From assembly GCA_009823395.1 (NCBI GenBank), contig CM020502.1, positions 23,506,444 through 23,570,443 on the forward strand: DNA of 64,000 nucleotides, in the 5' to 3' direction. The position numbers and the translations under genes are program-made. The notes under the pieces were generated by a model. The model did not search any database and was not told the DNA's origin. It was given only the letters and a program-made list of their open reading frames with translations. Numbering within the stretch: position 1 is the first letter of the stretch; every line of letters begins with the position of its first letter. The stretch is from Thamnaconus septentrionalis (lineage: Eukaryota; Chordata; Actinopteri; Tetraodontiformes; Monacanthidae). Of this stretch, positions 26,075 to 39,640 are shown piece after piece.

Positions 26075-26794
26075 TTTTGTGTGTTTATGCGTCCCAACTG
26101 TTGTGACATTGGAGTGACCTATGAGAGGGGGAAGTGAGAGGCAGACATGGGATGTTGCCTTTGCTAGATGGGAATCAGGAAGATGTGTGAAAAGGCTCCC
26201 AACGTATCAGTGGGGTTTACCAGACTGCACCTCTTGATAAGCCCACATTAAGCATTTTTTTCTCCCTCCCGGGTCTCTCTGATTCCTATTGAGTCATGAG
26301 TTTAATACAAAAACAGCTCCTTTTTTGATGCAGTGGCAGGTGACACGCTGCGCATATCGGCTCTTATGTTTGTGTGTGCCAAGCCGAGCATGACAAGCAG
26401 CAAATTAGTTTTGTTTCAGATGCATGAAATGACGAGAAAATTGCAGACAGTCTTGGGGCATTTTGTTCTCTGCTCCCCCACCTCTGGCTTTCTCTCATTT
26501 GCTCCTCAGCCGTCGCCTTAAGTCCACGCAAGGATTAGGCTCCTAATTCTGTTTTCATCCCGTCTGTCACAAAGACGCATGGGCATGCATGCTTAAGTAT
26601 GCATACATGCATGTGCACACATTACTAATCCATATCAGACAATACCTCAGAGCTCTCTCACTGTTTATCATGCAACCAACACATGAACTGTCTCCGTGGG
26701 TTGCAATTCGCCCCGCAGGGCTCTCTGCTCTTTTATTTCGTCACCTTAGTTGTGTAGACACAGGAAAAACATTGTCTATGACTTAAAGGAATGT

Positions 26795-26827
26795 GGGAAG
26801 GTAACATGGGAAACATGTTACCTTCCC
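26795..26827. repeat. Perfect 14-bp inverted repeat (hairpin)
   Basis: GGGAAGGTAACATG (26795-26808), a 5-nt spacer, then the exact reverse complement at 26814-26827. Flanking bases nearly extend the pairing (ATGT versus CATG). Short loop and long stem make a strong hairpin; no microRNA family is recognised in it. Confidence 0.85.
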
Positions 26828-29169
26828 ATGTTTTGCAGGACCATATTTGTCTGACTCTGAGTCTTGAAGTATATGTTGCAGAGACAAAGAAGATGTTCAG
26901 TCTTGACAGCACCGTCTCTGTCTTCTTGGTTGCGGGAGCCCCAGGGTGACACAGATTGGTTATAATCTTAACCCTTTAAAAATTTAGACTGGTTCAAACT
27001 GGAATAGGATTGTTCTTGCTCACAGCAGTTGTTGCTATAACAGGTGTTGACATTTGCAAAAAACGTGAACTACAACTGTCAACCCAACATTTTTTTAGCT
27101 GCAAGCACAACACTTACAATGAATTTTTTATTGTACGGTCTACTAGTCTAAGCAAGCCCCAAACAGCACGGAAGAAATTACATGCAAAATCACTGTATTA
27201 GTGTTTTGTAGTTTTAGTAGTTTAGCTTTCTGTTTAAAGTGATGCATTGTTAGACCTTCAACATGTTTGGAAGGAGACAAGGCAGCCTTGAGGCAGTCTT
27301 GGAGGGCAGGAAGAACATCTGACTGGGGGTGTTTTCATTAACCTGGAAGGAATATCAACATCTTTGTGACATGACAAAGGACGGGCGCATGTGTTTTAGC
27401 ACATGGAAAAATATGGGAAGATTGGTTTCACATTGAGGGATTTGATTAACAGCATAGAGACACATATTATTGTTAGAAAAAATACTGATAAAGTGCATTT
27501 AGTATCGATGGAAACTTGCTTGCTGTTCAAACAGGAATGTAATAGCAATAGCTTATTAATTCCATTATTTTCACAGTATGCCATCATATCCCTGCATGAC
27601 AGAGCCTCTGTTTGCTACCAGAGGATTTAATGATATGTATCACCACCCTTGTGTTGCCACTCCCCCCTGCACTCCCCCACCTCACACACACACCCACCCA
27701 CTCCGTTCCGCTTCCTCATCCCCTCGATCACTTCCCGTCTGGCCCGGGTGGCAGTGGCAGTCGGGGGGGTTCCAGGGGGCCATCAGTATGCAGTGTTACT
27801 ACAGTAATTGTGAAACAGCAGGTTCAGGCTGGACCCCTGCTGCGTTATAGCCAGAAGGCAGTGGGGGAAGAATCTGCTTTACTGTAATACCCCCCCTTTG
27901 CATCACCCCACCTTCTCCAGCACCCCCCTCCTGTTAGGACATATCATAGTCAAGCAGCATAATATTGGGGATGTTACAGGGAGATTTAACAAGACTTACA
28001 CTGGGTTTTTGTGTTATTCTCCCTGTGCGCTACTACTCCCCTTTGAGTTTGGGATTTTGCCTTTTCCTGGTTAATTTCTTTTTCTCCCTCCTGTTGATGG
28101 GATTTGGAGTGTCTGTGTGTGAATGCCGTGATTGACTCCTAGCCAGGGCCCAACTCTCTCAAAAAGCCCTGGGGAGAAATTTGTTGCTCCTCTGGAATAA
28201 AATTGTTTTAATTTCTTACTCTAGTTAAGCCTCAGACTTTCATCACTGACATGTATTGATTTTTGATTGCTGTGATTAAACTTGGAAGGAAATGGGCGAC
28301 TCCTCTTGAATGCTAAGATTTTCTTTCTATCCAACCAAATAAATTGAAAAACACTATAACCCAGTTTCTCCCCCGGCCTGCCGAATGCGGATGATGCGTT
28401 TGCACGCACACAAGATCATTCCCTCTGCTGTGACACATAAGTCTTATTTGTGTCGTCTTTGCTCTCCTCCTCCACAGGGCAGAGAATTTGATCAAAATAG
28501 ATTTGAAAGCTTATTACATCTCCAAGTTTATATTTTTGCTGTGCCAGAGTGGATCTATTAAATCTTCTCACCATAGAGACACCATTCTTACCTGCCGCCC
28601 ATGCAACTAATGGATTTTCTTCCGCAATGTGATTTGTCAACCCCAGACCAAAATTGTCTTCACGGCTGCGGTCGCATAGAAGTATAACCGGAGGAAAGAT
28701 GCATTGAGTTGATTCTGAGAATGACCTTTGACCTTTTAGCTAACAGTTTGTGACTTACTGTTAATTTGTTTTTTAGTCTTTAATTTGAAAATTGAAGGCT
28801 GCACCTATTTTAGATTCACTGAAATTGTTATTTTTTATTAATTTGACAAATGCTCTTTTAGATTCATGGAATAATGATAATGAATCGACCTGGTCTGTGA
28901 CTTTAATATATTTATTTATTTTTTCTATTTATTGTGTTTGATTACAGCCTCGTTAAGTCTCAGTATTGAATGTGGGGCCTACTTCTTCTCTCAATTTTCA
29001 ACGTGTCTTCCTTCAGAACTTCTACCGAGCATTTAGTTTGATTTTACTGTTGAGGAGACTGTTATATCAAACCCAAGTCTGATTTTATTTATATGGACAA
29101 TGTTTTTCTTTCACTGTCGTGTTGATGCCTCTCTGTAGTGAGCACGTTTCTTCTTTTGCTCCTACACAG

Positions 29170-29236
29170 AACGCTGGGAGTTGCTGCAGACATCCCCACT
29201 ACTCCAGTCCCTAGATGACAGACTAAATGAGGAGAG
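29170..29236 (+). CDS. Candidate 67-nt internal coding exon, unknown gene or alternative plxna4 exon
   Basis: A strong acceptor (pyrimidine tract, then CTACACAG at 29162-29169) and a donor (GAGAG followed by GTGAGC at 29237) bound 67 nt. In one frame this is fully open and reads RWELLQTSPLLQSLDDR, then LNEE, an amphipathic, charged composition typical of real protein. The implied phases are 2 nt of a split codon at the start and 2 nt at the end. I do not recognise the protein and see no partner exon. It lies in probable plxna4 intron 1, so it could be a nested gene, an alternative 5' exon or a chance match. Confidence 0.25.
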
Positions 29237-29353
29237 GTGAGCTACTTTGTTGTTTTTACATCAAGTATTCCCCCTGTTTTGTTCCTTTCTCATGGCCTAC
29301 AATCCTCTTTCTCTCTCTCTAAGTCTACTCATGTAACAGGGAAGAAGGAATTG

Positions 29354-29387
29354 TTGTGTGTCTGTGTGTGTGTGTGTGTGTGTGTGT
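29354..29387. repeat. (GT)n microsatellite
   Basis: GT run with one TC interruption, just after the candidate exon at 29170-29236. Confidence 0.94.
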
Positions 29388-31170
29388 CATGGATAAGAGG
29401 TTTTTCTTCTGGAAAAGTGACACGATGAGGTCACACATTCAGAAAAGCAACATATAAAAAAACAGCAATGGCCATCCCCGGGGAGATTGGGGAGGAAGTC
29501 GAGGAGAAGGTTAAACAGGGGATTACAATTTGCACGCAACGATAGCTGGCTCCTTTGGTGTGTTTACGCCATGGGCTCTGAATGATGGAAGCTAAAGGAC
29601 CAGTCAAAGCTGAATGGAATACGAGCAGCGAACAGGGAGGTGCTGTGGAAATGCACGTAATGGAGCGTAAACCTGCCTGAAGTCAGTTTGCAAAATGGCT
29701 TACAAACATATCTTGACTCTCCTTGTTGAAGGATGCTTTGCTGTCAAATTACAGTTTGACAGCACAGTTTTTTGCGATATGTACAAAGTCAGTAGAAGCC
29801 TCTGACCACCGGCCTATTAAAAAATATAATTAGAGCCACTGTGAAAACTTTCCCAACAACAACCAAGTTGCATAGTTCTTCCTGGTTTGAGCCAGCTTAG
29901 TTACATAGTCAAATCCGTTTTTAATATGGAATCCAGTTTCGCTGCAACACACTGTTAAAAATAATATATTAGTTGGGATGAATAATGATCAAGAAAAGGT
30001 GTTGGCCACGGCACTACTCTACTCTACTCGAAACTCGTCACCTAGTGACAGCTTTACTTTGCTTCTTTCCTTGAGTAACTCTGCAGTAGACCAATGTTAA
30101 GCCACTTTATAGTCAATATCGTCAAAGAGCCAAACCCGTTCTGCAGCAGCGTTCAGATTTTCTCAACACTGTGTTTGTAGATTAGCACTTTTTTCAACAG
30201 AAGAAGTTCTAAACAAGTTGTGCCTTGTACTGAGAGGTGTGCTGTTAGCAGCCTGCAGCAGGGCAGGAAGTCTGGAACACCTCTTGTGCTTGTTTGCAAA
30301 TAACTGTAAATTACAGTTAAGACTTTACTTCTTACTTCTTTGGAGTTTTTTTTAAAGTGCAGTGTAAAGGTTTTGACTGGGAATTTTCTTTTAGTGAAAC
30401 TGACCTTTTGCTTTAAAAAAAAAAATCTCATCCACCTTGGCTCATTTGTATTGTGAGCTGTTTCTCCCAGATGGGCTACTTACAATACAGCACCTTACCA
30501 TGAGTCACCTTTAAAAAAAAAAGAAAAAAAAAGAAGGGATAACCAGCGGCTGGAAGGGCACTTTTGACACAACATGTCAAACTGCTCATTTTTCAGCACG
30601 GGCGCCATTACCGCAGGGCTGCAAGTCTCTGCAGGAGTAGACATTCTGTCTTCACTAGCATGTCCCACATTTCCCCATCCATCCCAGATGGCCTGTACTT
30701 AGGTACGCGGCATGTCCGCGTGAGCAGTGCGGCTAAGAATGACAAAAGAGAGTCTGGGGAGCTGCAAGTAAGGTCATATTTTCTTTTCTAATTGAGGCAC
30801 TGGCTATGTGAAGTGCAAAACAGAGTAAGTGGTTTGAGGGAGATTAGACATGCGTGTATTGTTTGTATTACACTGCATTCACATCCCTAATAGACTGCAA
30901 TTTAGCTGTTCACAATAGAATTTGATGGTCGGGGTATACCACCAGTGAAAATCCAATGCAAGGTCATATTGTTATTGATATTTTGTAAAGTTGCGCTTTA
31001 ATGCAACTTTGGAATTGTGAAATTTGTGGTGACATTGCGCCTGTTTGTTGACTTAATTTGCTTAAACGGAGCTGAAGAAAAAGGAGCAGCACCACAGGCT
31101 GGTAGGTTGACCTCATTCCAGCTCAGCGCGCTATACCAAGACTCTTTAAGACTCTTCCTCATCACTGCGC

Positions 31171-31202
31171 TGGATTACAGGGGGAGGGGGAGCTGTAATC
31201 CA
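31171..31202. repeat. 10-bp inverted repeat around a G-rich loop
   Basis: TGGATTACAG and its exact complement CTGTAATCCA are separated by a 12-nt purine loop. GCGC bases on both sides almost extend the stem. Confidence 0.75.
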
Positions 31203-34200
31203 CGCGCTTCGAGTAAACCAAATCAACTGCTGGACTGATGAGGCTCACAGATGTGCACGGTGCTCCTTCATGCCGTGTGTGTGTGTGTGTGTCTCTGTGT
31301 TTGTCTGATCAAATAGGATAAGACAGGATGGATTAATGGGACTCCAGTTGTTTATTCTTTGTGCTTTGTACCAAGCTTTCAACAGGACACATGTTGCCAT
31401 AAAAATGTTGTCGCACAGAGCCCATCCCATCCACCCCCATCCCCCTCTCGTTCTGACGCATACCTGAGAGCCACATTTTCAATTTATGTCTTCTCCAAAA
31501 TAGTAGGGATCAGAGAAAATTAAAAGCAGCCTTTAACGTCTAATTGTAATCACCTCAAAGCCTTTTTAAATCATCAGGCTTTTATGTTTGAGAAAATTAA
31601 TCTCAGAGGTCAAGTCTGGTTTACAAGTCTGCAGGGTAAAAAGAGGAGACAGCGGCAGAAACGTTCAGGCGTCTTACTAGCGAGAAAACAACTGAGAAGA
31701 AGTAATAAGAGCATGAATGAATCAACAAGAGAAAAGAGAATCAGAACTTCCTGTGTGGTCAGGGATCAACAGCCTCACTTATTGTGAAGAAACACTTGAA
31801 CTGGGGCAGGTCTGAGCCTGTTTACATTCACCCAGCCAGAAAACCTGATTTAGCCAAAGGGGGCGTTCAGAAGCTGCAATTTTGCTTGTGGACAGTGTTT
31901 TCTTGCTGTTGTTGTTGCTCTTCTTCTTCTCTCTCTCTCTGTGGCGCCACCGAGGCTGTAAACACTTGGAAACAAACACACAATCCAGACAGCTTATTAA
32001 TATCAGTAGGGCCGGGAGTGGAGCGGGTGATTAGTTATTAGTCGGTAATAATAGCAAAGAATAAATTGAATAACTGTTGTGCATAATATAAATTATGAGG
32101 GTTTGAAGAGGGGGCAGCATGGCTTTTCCTGACTCGAGCGCTGATCAGTTTAATGAGATTCAAGCCATTCTGAAAAGAAGACGATACTGTTGTTTTTGTG
32201 GATGGTTTAAAAGTTCTTCATCTTTTCCTAACTGTGTGGCCGCACGAAACAAAAAGACCTACCTGGAAACTTTTTTTAGTATGTTGATGATGGCAGCGGT
32301 TTAGATTGAGGATGATTGACATGTTATGACGATACCGACCAGTCACCAGGCTTGTCTGAACGAGGAGCCCAGACTATCCTGTGCACCTTTTCCCCAGAGG
32401 CTGTTACCTCCTCGCCCTTAATGTCGATTTTGCGCATATGTGCAGAGGCTCCGTGTCTGCCAGCGTGTCTGCACGCCCTGTCATGGGAGCTTTTCGCAGT
32501 CGACATGGGTGGCGTGTTGCAACACAGCAAGGCGCAGGTCAGATTAATCAGAACTGACTCGCAGTGATTTGTTGTATTTGCAAACTTTAAAGGCTCACTG
32601 TCATGTTGCGGCGAGAGGCGAGAACAAAGTGTTGCTGTCATAAGTTGTTTCCTCATCTCAAAATCAAAGATGTGCTGTGAATAATTTTTTCCTCCCTTTC
32701 CCACAGCCCACCGTTTGTTTGCTGTCCCACTAACGGACAGCTGTTAATTGGAAATTGCTGGAATAACTTTGTTATGTCACAGTTTAGTACTTCGTGCCTC
32801 TTCCAAACAAGTCTTTCTTCGTATTATAGAGTGCACTCTGTCTTAGCAGTGCACGATGTGTTTGGAAAGTACATGAACATGCGAAGGTACATTTGCATTC
32901 AAGATTCTCACGCAGACGCATTGTTGAGCTTCATTGAGGATTCGTCTCTGAAGCAGAGGTGAGGCCTCTCGACCTCCAACCACACTTTTCTCCTCTTCTT
33001 TGTTTGTTTACCTTTGCCGTTGACCCCTCGGCCCTCTTTATCCGCTTGGCTCTCCGTTCACAAACTCTTTAGCCCAAAGTGTGCCGTTTGCAAAGTGGAC
33101 TCTTGTCATTCCTGATTTATGAAGCGGCTCAGCGGCACCGTCACGCTCGGATATTGCTGGGCACGATCGCTGAGGGGAAGGAGGAGAAGAGAGGGGCAGA
33201 CATGGGGGAAGGACGAGTGAAGAGCTAATGTGAGAAGTGGAGCTTTAACATCACCGTGGCTGGAAGTCAAGTTGTATCTCTCCTATTTGGGAAAGAGACA
33301 ACCTAAAAAAAAATCAAAAAAAACCTTGAATGCAAAGAATAATGAACATTACTTCTGTGCATCAAGTAATATGTTCATTTGCAAATTCTGTCAGGATAAT
33401 TACAAATGTATAGTTATGTGCTAAGGCCACTTGAAGTTCAAGTGCAAACCTATAAAAGATTGTGCAGCAAAAAACCCCCAAAAACTATTAATAAATATTG
33501 CTCTACTCAATGTATTCAGTGTAAGTTAAAACTGGGCAATAACTTTAGCCGTGCACGCAGCAGCGAGGCTCTGTTTCATAGCCAGATGAGCACCCTTGCA
33601 GTAATTGTTGAGCTGCAACCCGGTGTAAATCCTGCCTGGGAGGGAGCAGACAGTAAATGCTGCTCCTGTCTCTCTGACCAAACACACACACACGCAGCAA
33701 TACACACAAACACACCCACAGAGCACAAACACATCCCGACGTGCCTCTTTTAAGCGTTTCTCACACTGCAGTGATTCAGCTCTAGGCAGACTACGGCTCG
33801 TAATGAATTGCTTTGTCGAGAAGGGGGTAAAAACAGGGACAACAGCGTGCACCAAAAGGTTGGGATTGAAGGCAGAAAGGACCAGAGAAAGGAAAGAAGG
33901 ATAAGAGTGTCTGTGGGGGGGGGCAGCAGAAAACGTTCTCTGTGGCTGGGTGAGAGCCGGGAAGCAAGAACGAATGGATGTGGAGCCAGAAGACGTGTTG
34001 GGACTTAAGATTGTGCCAGTCGGCAGGCCGATGGAAGCGAGAGCTGATTTGTCTGCACGGCCCCTGCATTCCTGTCTGCCCGTTAGTGCAGGGAATAAGG
34101 GAATTGGGAGTGAGAAATGGAGGCGTGGAATGGAAAAATAAAAGGCTCTGGGTTTGTCCTGTGCAAGCGGCCGTCCGAGTGTGCCTCTGCGACTGCCTTG

Positions 34201-34721
34201 AAAGTGGCGATCCTCCTCCTCGTCATTTACAGTGATTACAGCAAACTACATCCCCGCCCTTTGAACGTGAGCGAGCCTCGCCAGCAAAGCAGGCCGAGAT
34301 AACTGGGGGACAGCTGAGAAGGATGATTGAAGAGGACGTCTTCTGTGTTAACACAAGAACTATATGGCTTCTGCGCTTGTGACTGAGTGGAGATAAAAGG
34401 GAAATATTAAAGCTTCTGTGCTGTTTCTCCCATACTCACACGCTCGTGTGTGTCAGGGAGCGATTGTTTGCACAATTGTGGTCATCGTCCTAATCTGCTG
34501 GTACTCCTTTTTAGATCAGTTCACTTCCACAGCCATAAATTGCACTCTTTTTGATTATGAGAACTCTCCAGACGTTATTTTGTGTGATTATTCCCCATTA
34601 ATGCTGGTTGATGAGTTGCCCGCTCTTCCCTGCTGGGGCTCCGACGTCCTATTTGAACCCGAGCCTTCATTGGATTTGCCCTTCCAATGGCCCTCTACGG
34701 TCACCACTCTGAGGGTCCGTG

Positions 34722-34724
<3 letters not shown>

Positions 34725-34753
<29 letters not shown>
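34725..34753. repeat. (CAGC)n tetranucleotide repeat
   Basis: About seven CAGC units; a second, similar tract is at 60954-60983. Confidence 0.95.
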
Positions 34754-34944
34754 GCCCGCCCCTATCAGGAAGTATAACTCCGGTCTGACCCAATCAGATT
34801 GGGGTGCTGACCGCAAGTCAGCGGGATCTTCAACAGCCCTACTAATGACATTAGAGCCTCTTGATGTGCACCAATGATAACACACTCCACCAATCTTGGT
34901 CTGCATCAGCACATACTGCACAAAGGCACATCCTGAGCCAAGAG

Positions 34945-34947
34945 TGT

Positions 34948-34989
<42 letters not shown>

Positions 34990-35008
34990 TGTGTGTGTGA
35001 GAGAGAGA
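34945..35008. repeat. (GT)n-(GA)n compound microsatellite
   Basis: About 54 bp of GT with one TT interruption, followed by a short GA run. Confidence 0.96.
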
Positions 35009-36664
35009 GCGTGTTTGACTGACCTTCCTTTGGAACCAAGGACTGTTTGAGTGCCGTACGAGCCTGAAGGACTCTGTCATTTCCTACTATCCAGGCAGTG
35101 TACTAACGGCCAACTTGTTATTATGACCAAAGATGCACTGCAGGGATTATTATGCCTGTGCCTATAGAAAATTCAGCTGTGGTCTGACACTGAATCTGCA
35201 TTTAGAAAAAAATAAAAATAAAAAATGGCGCACGTTTGAACCACGGCCTATGAGGCAAGATTAATAAGCCTCAGATGTGAGAAGAGTGAAAGAGAAGGAG
35301 TGGCAGCGAATGAAAGAGATGGGGCAAGAAATGGGGATGGGCAGATGTTCGCTGTTTCTTTGAAATCTAGAGAGGGATGTCCAGTTGGAGCTTTGCCTAG
35401 GCCCCGTCTTTGAAACGCTCTCACTCACTTTAGGGTGCAGAAAAAAAGAGAGCCAGACAGCCAGACAGACAGACGGTCAGTGAGAAAATACAGGAGACGC
35501 TTGAAAATTGTGTTTTGCTTGTCACAGTTATGCTGGATCAGTGATTCCAAATGTTGTGCTATGCTTTTGTATGGACCTTTTTTTTTTTTTTAATTTTATA
35601 CACCTCCCTCCTCCTTCCTTCCTTCATTCAGTCAACAAAACAATTGCTCTGAATCTGTCCTACTCGATAGTGAAGGCAACACTTAAGGAAAAGACATTTA
35701 GGATCTGTTTTGTGGTTGCCTTCTTTAGTTTGTTGCTGTTTTTCCTTGATTTTCAGAGCTCATTCCTCACTCACCAGCGCAAACATATTGATGCTTGATT
35801 GCTTCTTCCTCAAGCACATGATATCAAAGTCGCCAGTCGGACAGTTTTCTGTCATTCACATGAGATGTGCCCAGTTTGACAGCGCAATCCTCACGGCTTT
35901 CTGTATAATATCAGCAGCTCTCTGCTGGATTAGACCTCCTAACCCCCAATCTAAACAGGGTATCTGGTGACAGTAATCCATGCTGCTAATCCACGTCTTG
36001 ATGCTACCGAGGACACCCCACTTTCTCCTCCTTCCCCTCTTTCTCTGCTTTCCTCAGGAAGATGAGTGTGCCATCTGTTTTGGGGCTTAACGGGGGTTAG
36101 CTTAGCTTGATAGATGTGGTAAACCTGATCACTCCATCAGTATTTAAGTTATTTTTTCTCACATTTTTTTTTTTTATACACGTTTGAATTATATATATAT
36201 TATATTTATATGCGGTTTTGAATTATGTTCCGAAATTAAAATCTTTGTTGAAATATATCCGTATTTAACAAACCAATGGGTGTTGGGGATGTTGCTTGGA
36301 TGACAGCGGACTGATTTTTTTGCCTTCAGCTACAAAAACTGAGTGAAGCTACTAGGAGAGGACACAGCATGCTCGTATTGGTCCAAAGGGACAATTTCCA
36401 GATTGTGCGTCTGAAAGGATGCTGAAAGGATGCAAACACTTTTGTTTGTGCGATGATGTTATATGGCTTGAAGTTACAACGTGCATGACGCTGCGTCCTG
36501 GTGCGGTCGTTGTCTTGCGAATCTTGGCCTGTATGCGAGTGTGAGTGTGCGCTGGGATTGTGATTTTTCCCTGGTGAGCCCAGGGAGTGTTTTCCCGTAG
36601 TCCCAGTGTGTGCGATGGCGATACAGACTGACGCTAATTCCTCCGCTCTGTGCCAAAGCCCAGT

Positions 36665-36684
36665 GGGGGGGCTGGGGGGGGGGG
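36665..36684. repeat. Long G runs
   Basis: Seven G, then CT, then eleven G. Such runs can fold as a G-quadruplex and are error-prone in sequencing. Confidence 0.85.
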
Positions 36685-39393
36685 ACTGATTCAGGTTTGG
36701 TTTTATGCGTCCGTGTGCTGTTTTCTTTTTACTTTCTTAACCATGAGATATTCCAGTTCTGAGTTTCACACATGACACCTCTACTGCTGCAATTATTTTG
36801 GTACTACTAGTTTCTCCCAGATTGTAGATCACACTTGAAAATATTCTCAAGAGGGATGATGAGCAAAAGGTTGCAGGATTTGCAAATGGGATGAAAGGCC
36901 AGTCTTCTATAGCACTGCAGTGATCAAACCACAAAGGTTGCATCTGTATTATTATCATGTCAGCAGGATAGAGAAACACATGAGATTGTCAGATTGCAAC
37001 AGACGTTTATATGTGAATATATTTTGGATATCTGCCAATGCCTGTACATTAAACTGAGAGATTCCTGCAATGCATGTTGTAAATTTCAGATATCGGACTG
37101 ACTTTTAAGATGACATGTGAGCAGACTGTGGAAATATCTGTAACACATCAGAATTGGGATTCAAGTCAGTCGACTGCCTCCGTTGAACTAATTGTTTTGG
37201 AAACTCTAAAGTCAAGCATTCGTGCATAAATGCATTGAAAATTAAGTGCAGCTTTGATACACATCTTGCAGTCTCATCCCTGTCTCCACATTTTATGTAA
37301 ACAGAGTCAGCAGTCGGTGACTTTCTTGTGGCCCGGACAAAGCATACTCTTCAAACCCTCTTATGTCTCTGAAACGTCACTGGCTAACCCTGATTTGCTT
37401 GACTGTGTTCCATTAAACTCTACCCTTCTCCCCGCTTTTTTTTCTTCCCAAATGTGCATCTGCATCCAAATCTGTTTAGTGGTTATGCAACCATCTAAGC
37501 TTGTGCGTTCACCCACTCTCAGCCTGTGACAGATAACCTTTGATAAGTGGGAGCCAATCTGTTTTTGTTCCCCATCTTCTCTTTGTAAATGAAGGATTAT
37601 ATGTAATTACTCCACTTCTTACTCACTCATATTCTCCTAATCCCATTTGACTCAGTGTTTTTTTTCTTAAATGTTATAGTTATTTTTAAATATTTTAACA
37701 CTGTGGGAAGTTAAGCTGTTTACTGAAGACTTTGACAGTTTTCCCCCCCTCATTCCCGAGCCATTTCCTCCAACGTTAATGCCTCCGCTCTGTCAAATTA
37801 TAAATAGCAGATTATTTCGTCGAAGCGTGCTTTTTGTTGTTTCACACAATTGCCACGTCTGCCCTCCACTCCCTCATTTATGCAATCTTTTACCAAAGCA
37901 ATATGGCTCCTGACACATGCATAATAGCTTAGCCAAATACTGCTGTCCCTGGAATTAGGGGGCATCAAAATACTCAAAATTGGCCAATTGAGACAATTCA
38001 GTTGATCTTTCAACCGAATGGATTGTCACAGTGTTTTTAAAATATGTTGTGTGTGAAGAAGAAATAAAATTAAAAAAAATAACCTATCAGTGTTTTTGTC
38101 ATTAGTTTTGCCAAATCACACAATGAATCTCAGAAAGAGAATTTATCACTCCTCACCCTTCTTCCTCCATCCCTTTCTTCTTCTCTTGGCATCATTTCAG
38201 GGTGCAGTAAACATAACAAGGAAACTCAGACATCCCAGTTACTCACCAAAAATGGGCTCAACTAAGGTTTCAGATACAATCATAAGACACAGGCACTGGC
38301 ACAGTTCTGCACGTCTTTTGTGTGAGCCATACTCTGCGCGAGTGTACAGGTGTGCTGCTTAGCGTGAATTCTCTTTTTTCTATCTTGGGGCCTTGAAACG
38401 TGCGAACATTGCTTTGTGTGTGTATGTTGAGTTTAGCTGGCAGGTAGGTCACAGATCTAAACATCCCCTCCCCCACACACTATGGATAGCAAAGCATGTA
38501 AAAAAAAGAGTAAAGCATGTACAACTTCTGGGAAGGTCATTGACAGGCTAAAGATACATTATCATTAGGAAACACTGCTTAAATGAATTTATCTTAATAT
38601 GGAACCTTTTTTTAAGACTGATTTTCTCTGTCAGCCAAAGCGAGCATTAATATTCATCCTAATAAAGCTGATAAGCTAGTTTGTAGATGTAATTAGAAGC
38701 AGTTTAACCGTCACGCAATTATAGACACCATTCCTTTTCTGCTATTTTCACCACCAATATTACACATTATTTTATTTATGCATACACACTGTATGATAGC
38801 ATGCGAGGGGGGAAAATGTACTAATGGCATGCAACTGGATAAATTATGTGCGTAAGAATAATCACTGGCTCGGTGCGCAAGTGTGCGTCCATGCGCAGGC
38901 GTCTGATGTACAAATTGTCAGAACGAAAGCGGGCTTTAATTAAAGGCGCTTGATGATCAGCAGGCAAAGGCAAACAGCGACTAAATGAGCTCGCACCGTC
39001 TCGTCATGGCGGATAATTGCATTTCACCAGCAGATTCTTGTGGCAGACACACGGGCATATCAAAGATGAGTACTGCCCCCTCCACCCCCGCCCCCCACAC
39101 CCTCTCTACTGCTCTCAATTTTGAGCTTTTCGAGTATTTGTGTCGTGCTATTTTTCTCAAGGGGAAAGCAGTAAGCTTTCCCTCGCTTTTTTTTTTTTTT
39201 TTTTTTTGGGGTGGGGGGGGTGTTTTGGATATCAGCTGTTTCCAAGAGGGGTAATTTTTAGAACCATGAGGTGCTTGTGAAAGTGATAAAGCAGCTTCTC
39301 CTTCTGCATCGCAGCCCTGTCTCTCAGCACTCTTTAGTCATTGTCGCCTCTTTTGTCTTTGTCTCCTTTTCTAATAATAACCGCTGAATTAAG

Positions 39394-39640
39394 ATGTCCG
39401 GGAATTTCAAGGAGCTCTGTGCCTCCTACCAGGTAAATGAGAGGTGGGAACTCCAGCGCTCTTTCCCCATGTGAGATTAATACGCGCCTTCCTTTTTATT
39501 TTTAGAGGACCATGATGGGCCTGTCATTACTCTTCCAGGAACAGCAGCAGCAGCAGCTTCCAGTTGCACCTTCCTCTTCCAACACCTGTCCCTTTCATCC
39601 CTTTCACCCGTTTATCCTCAGTAGGCGGACACATACATAG
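39394..39640 (+). CDS. Candidate two-exon small protein (57 aa), unknown
   Basis: An ATG with A at -3 (39394) opens 13 codons (MSGNFKELCASYQ) ending exactly at a donor, CAG followed by GTAAAT at 39433. A pyrimidine-rich acceptor (CCTTTTTATTTTTAG) ends at 39505, defining a 73-nt intron, close to the usual minimum for fish. Joined, the frame stays open for 44 more codons (beginning RTMMGLSLLFQE, then a short Q run) to TAG at 39638-39640. I do not know this protein. The second part is low-complexity in places, and the piece may be a chance arrangement within plxna4 intron 1. Confidence 0.2.

Noticed and set aside
30000..30060. CTACTCTACTCTACTCG motif suggesting a hAT-like fish element end
   Set aside because: No matching inverted end or target duplication was found nearby.
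30590..30702. Possible exon between TTTTTCAG and CTTAG/GTACGC
   Set aside because: Weak donor and no recognisable peptide; matches of this quality are expected by chance in 64 kb.
32850..32958. Possible exon ending KQR at a GTGAGG donor
   Set aside because: The frame is open and the donor is good, but the acceptor tract is weak and the peptide has no familiar features.
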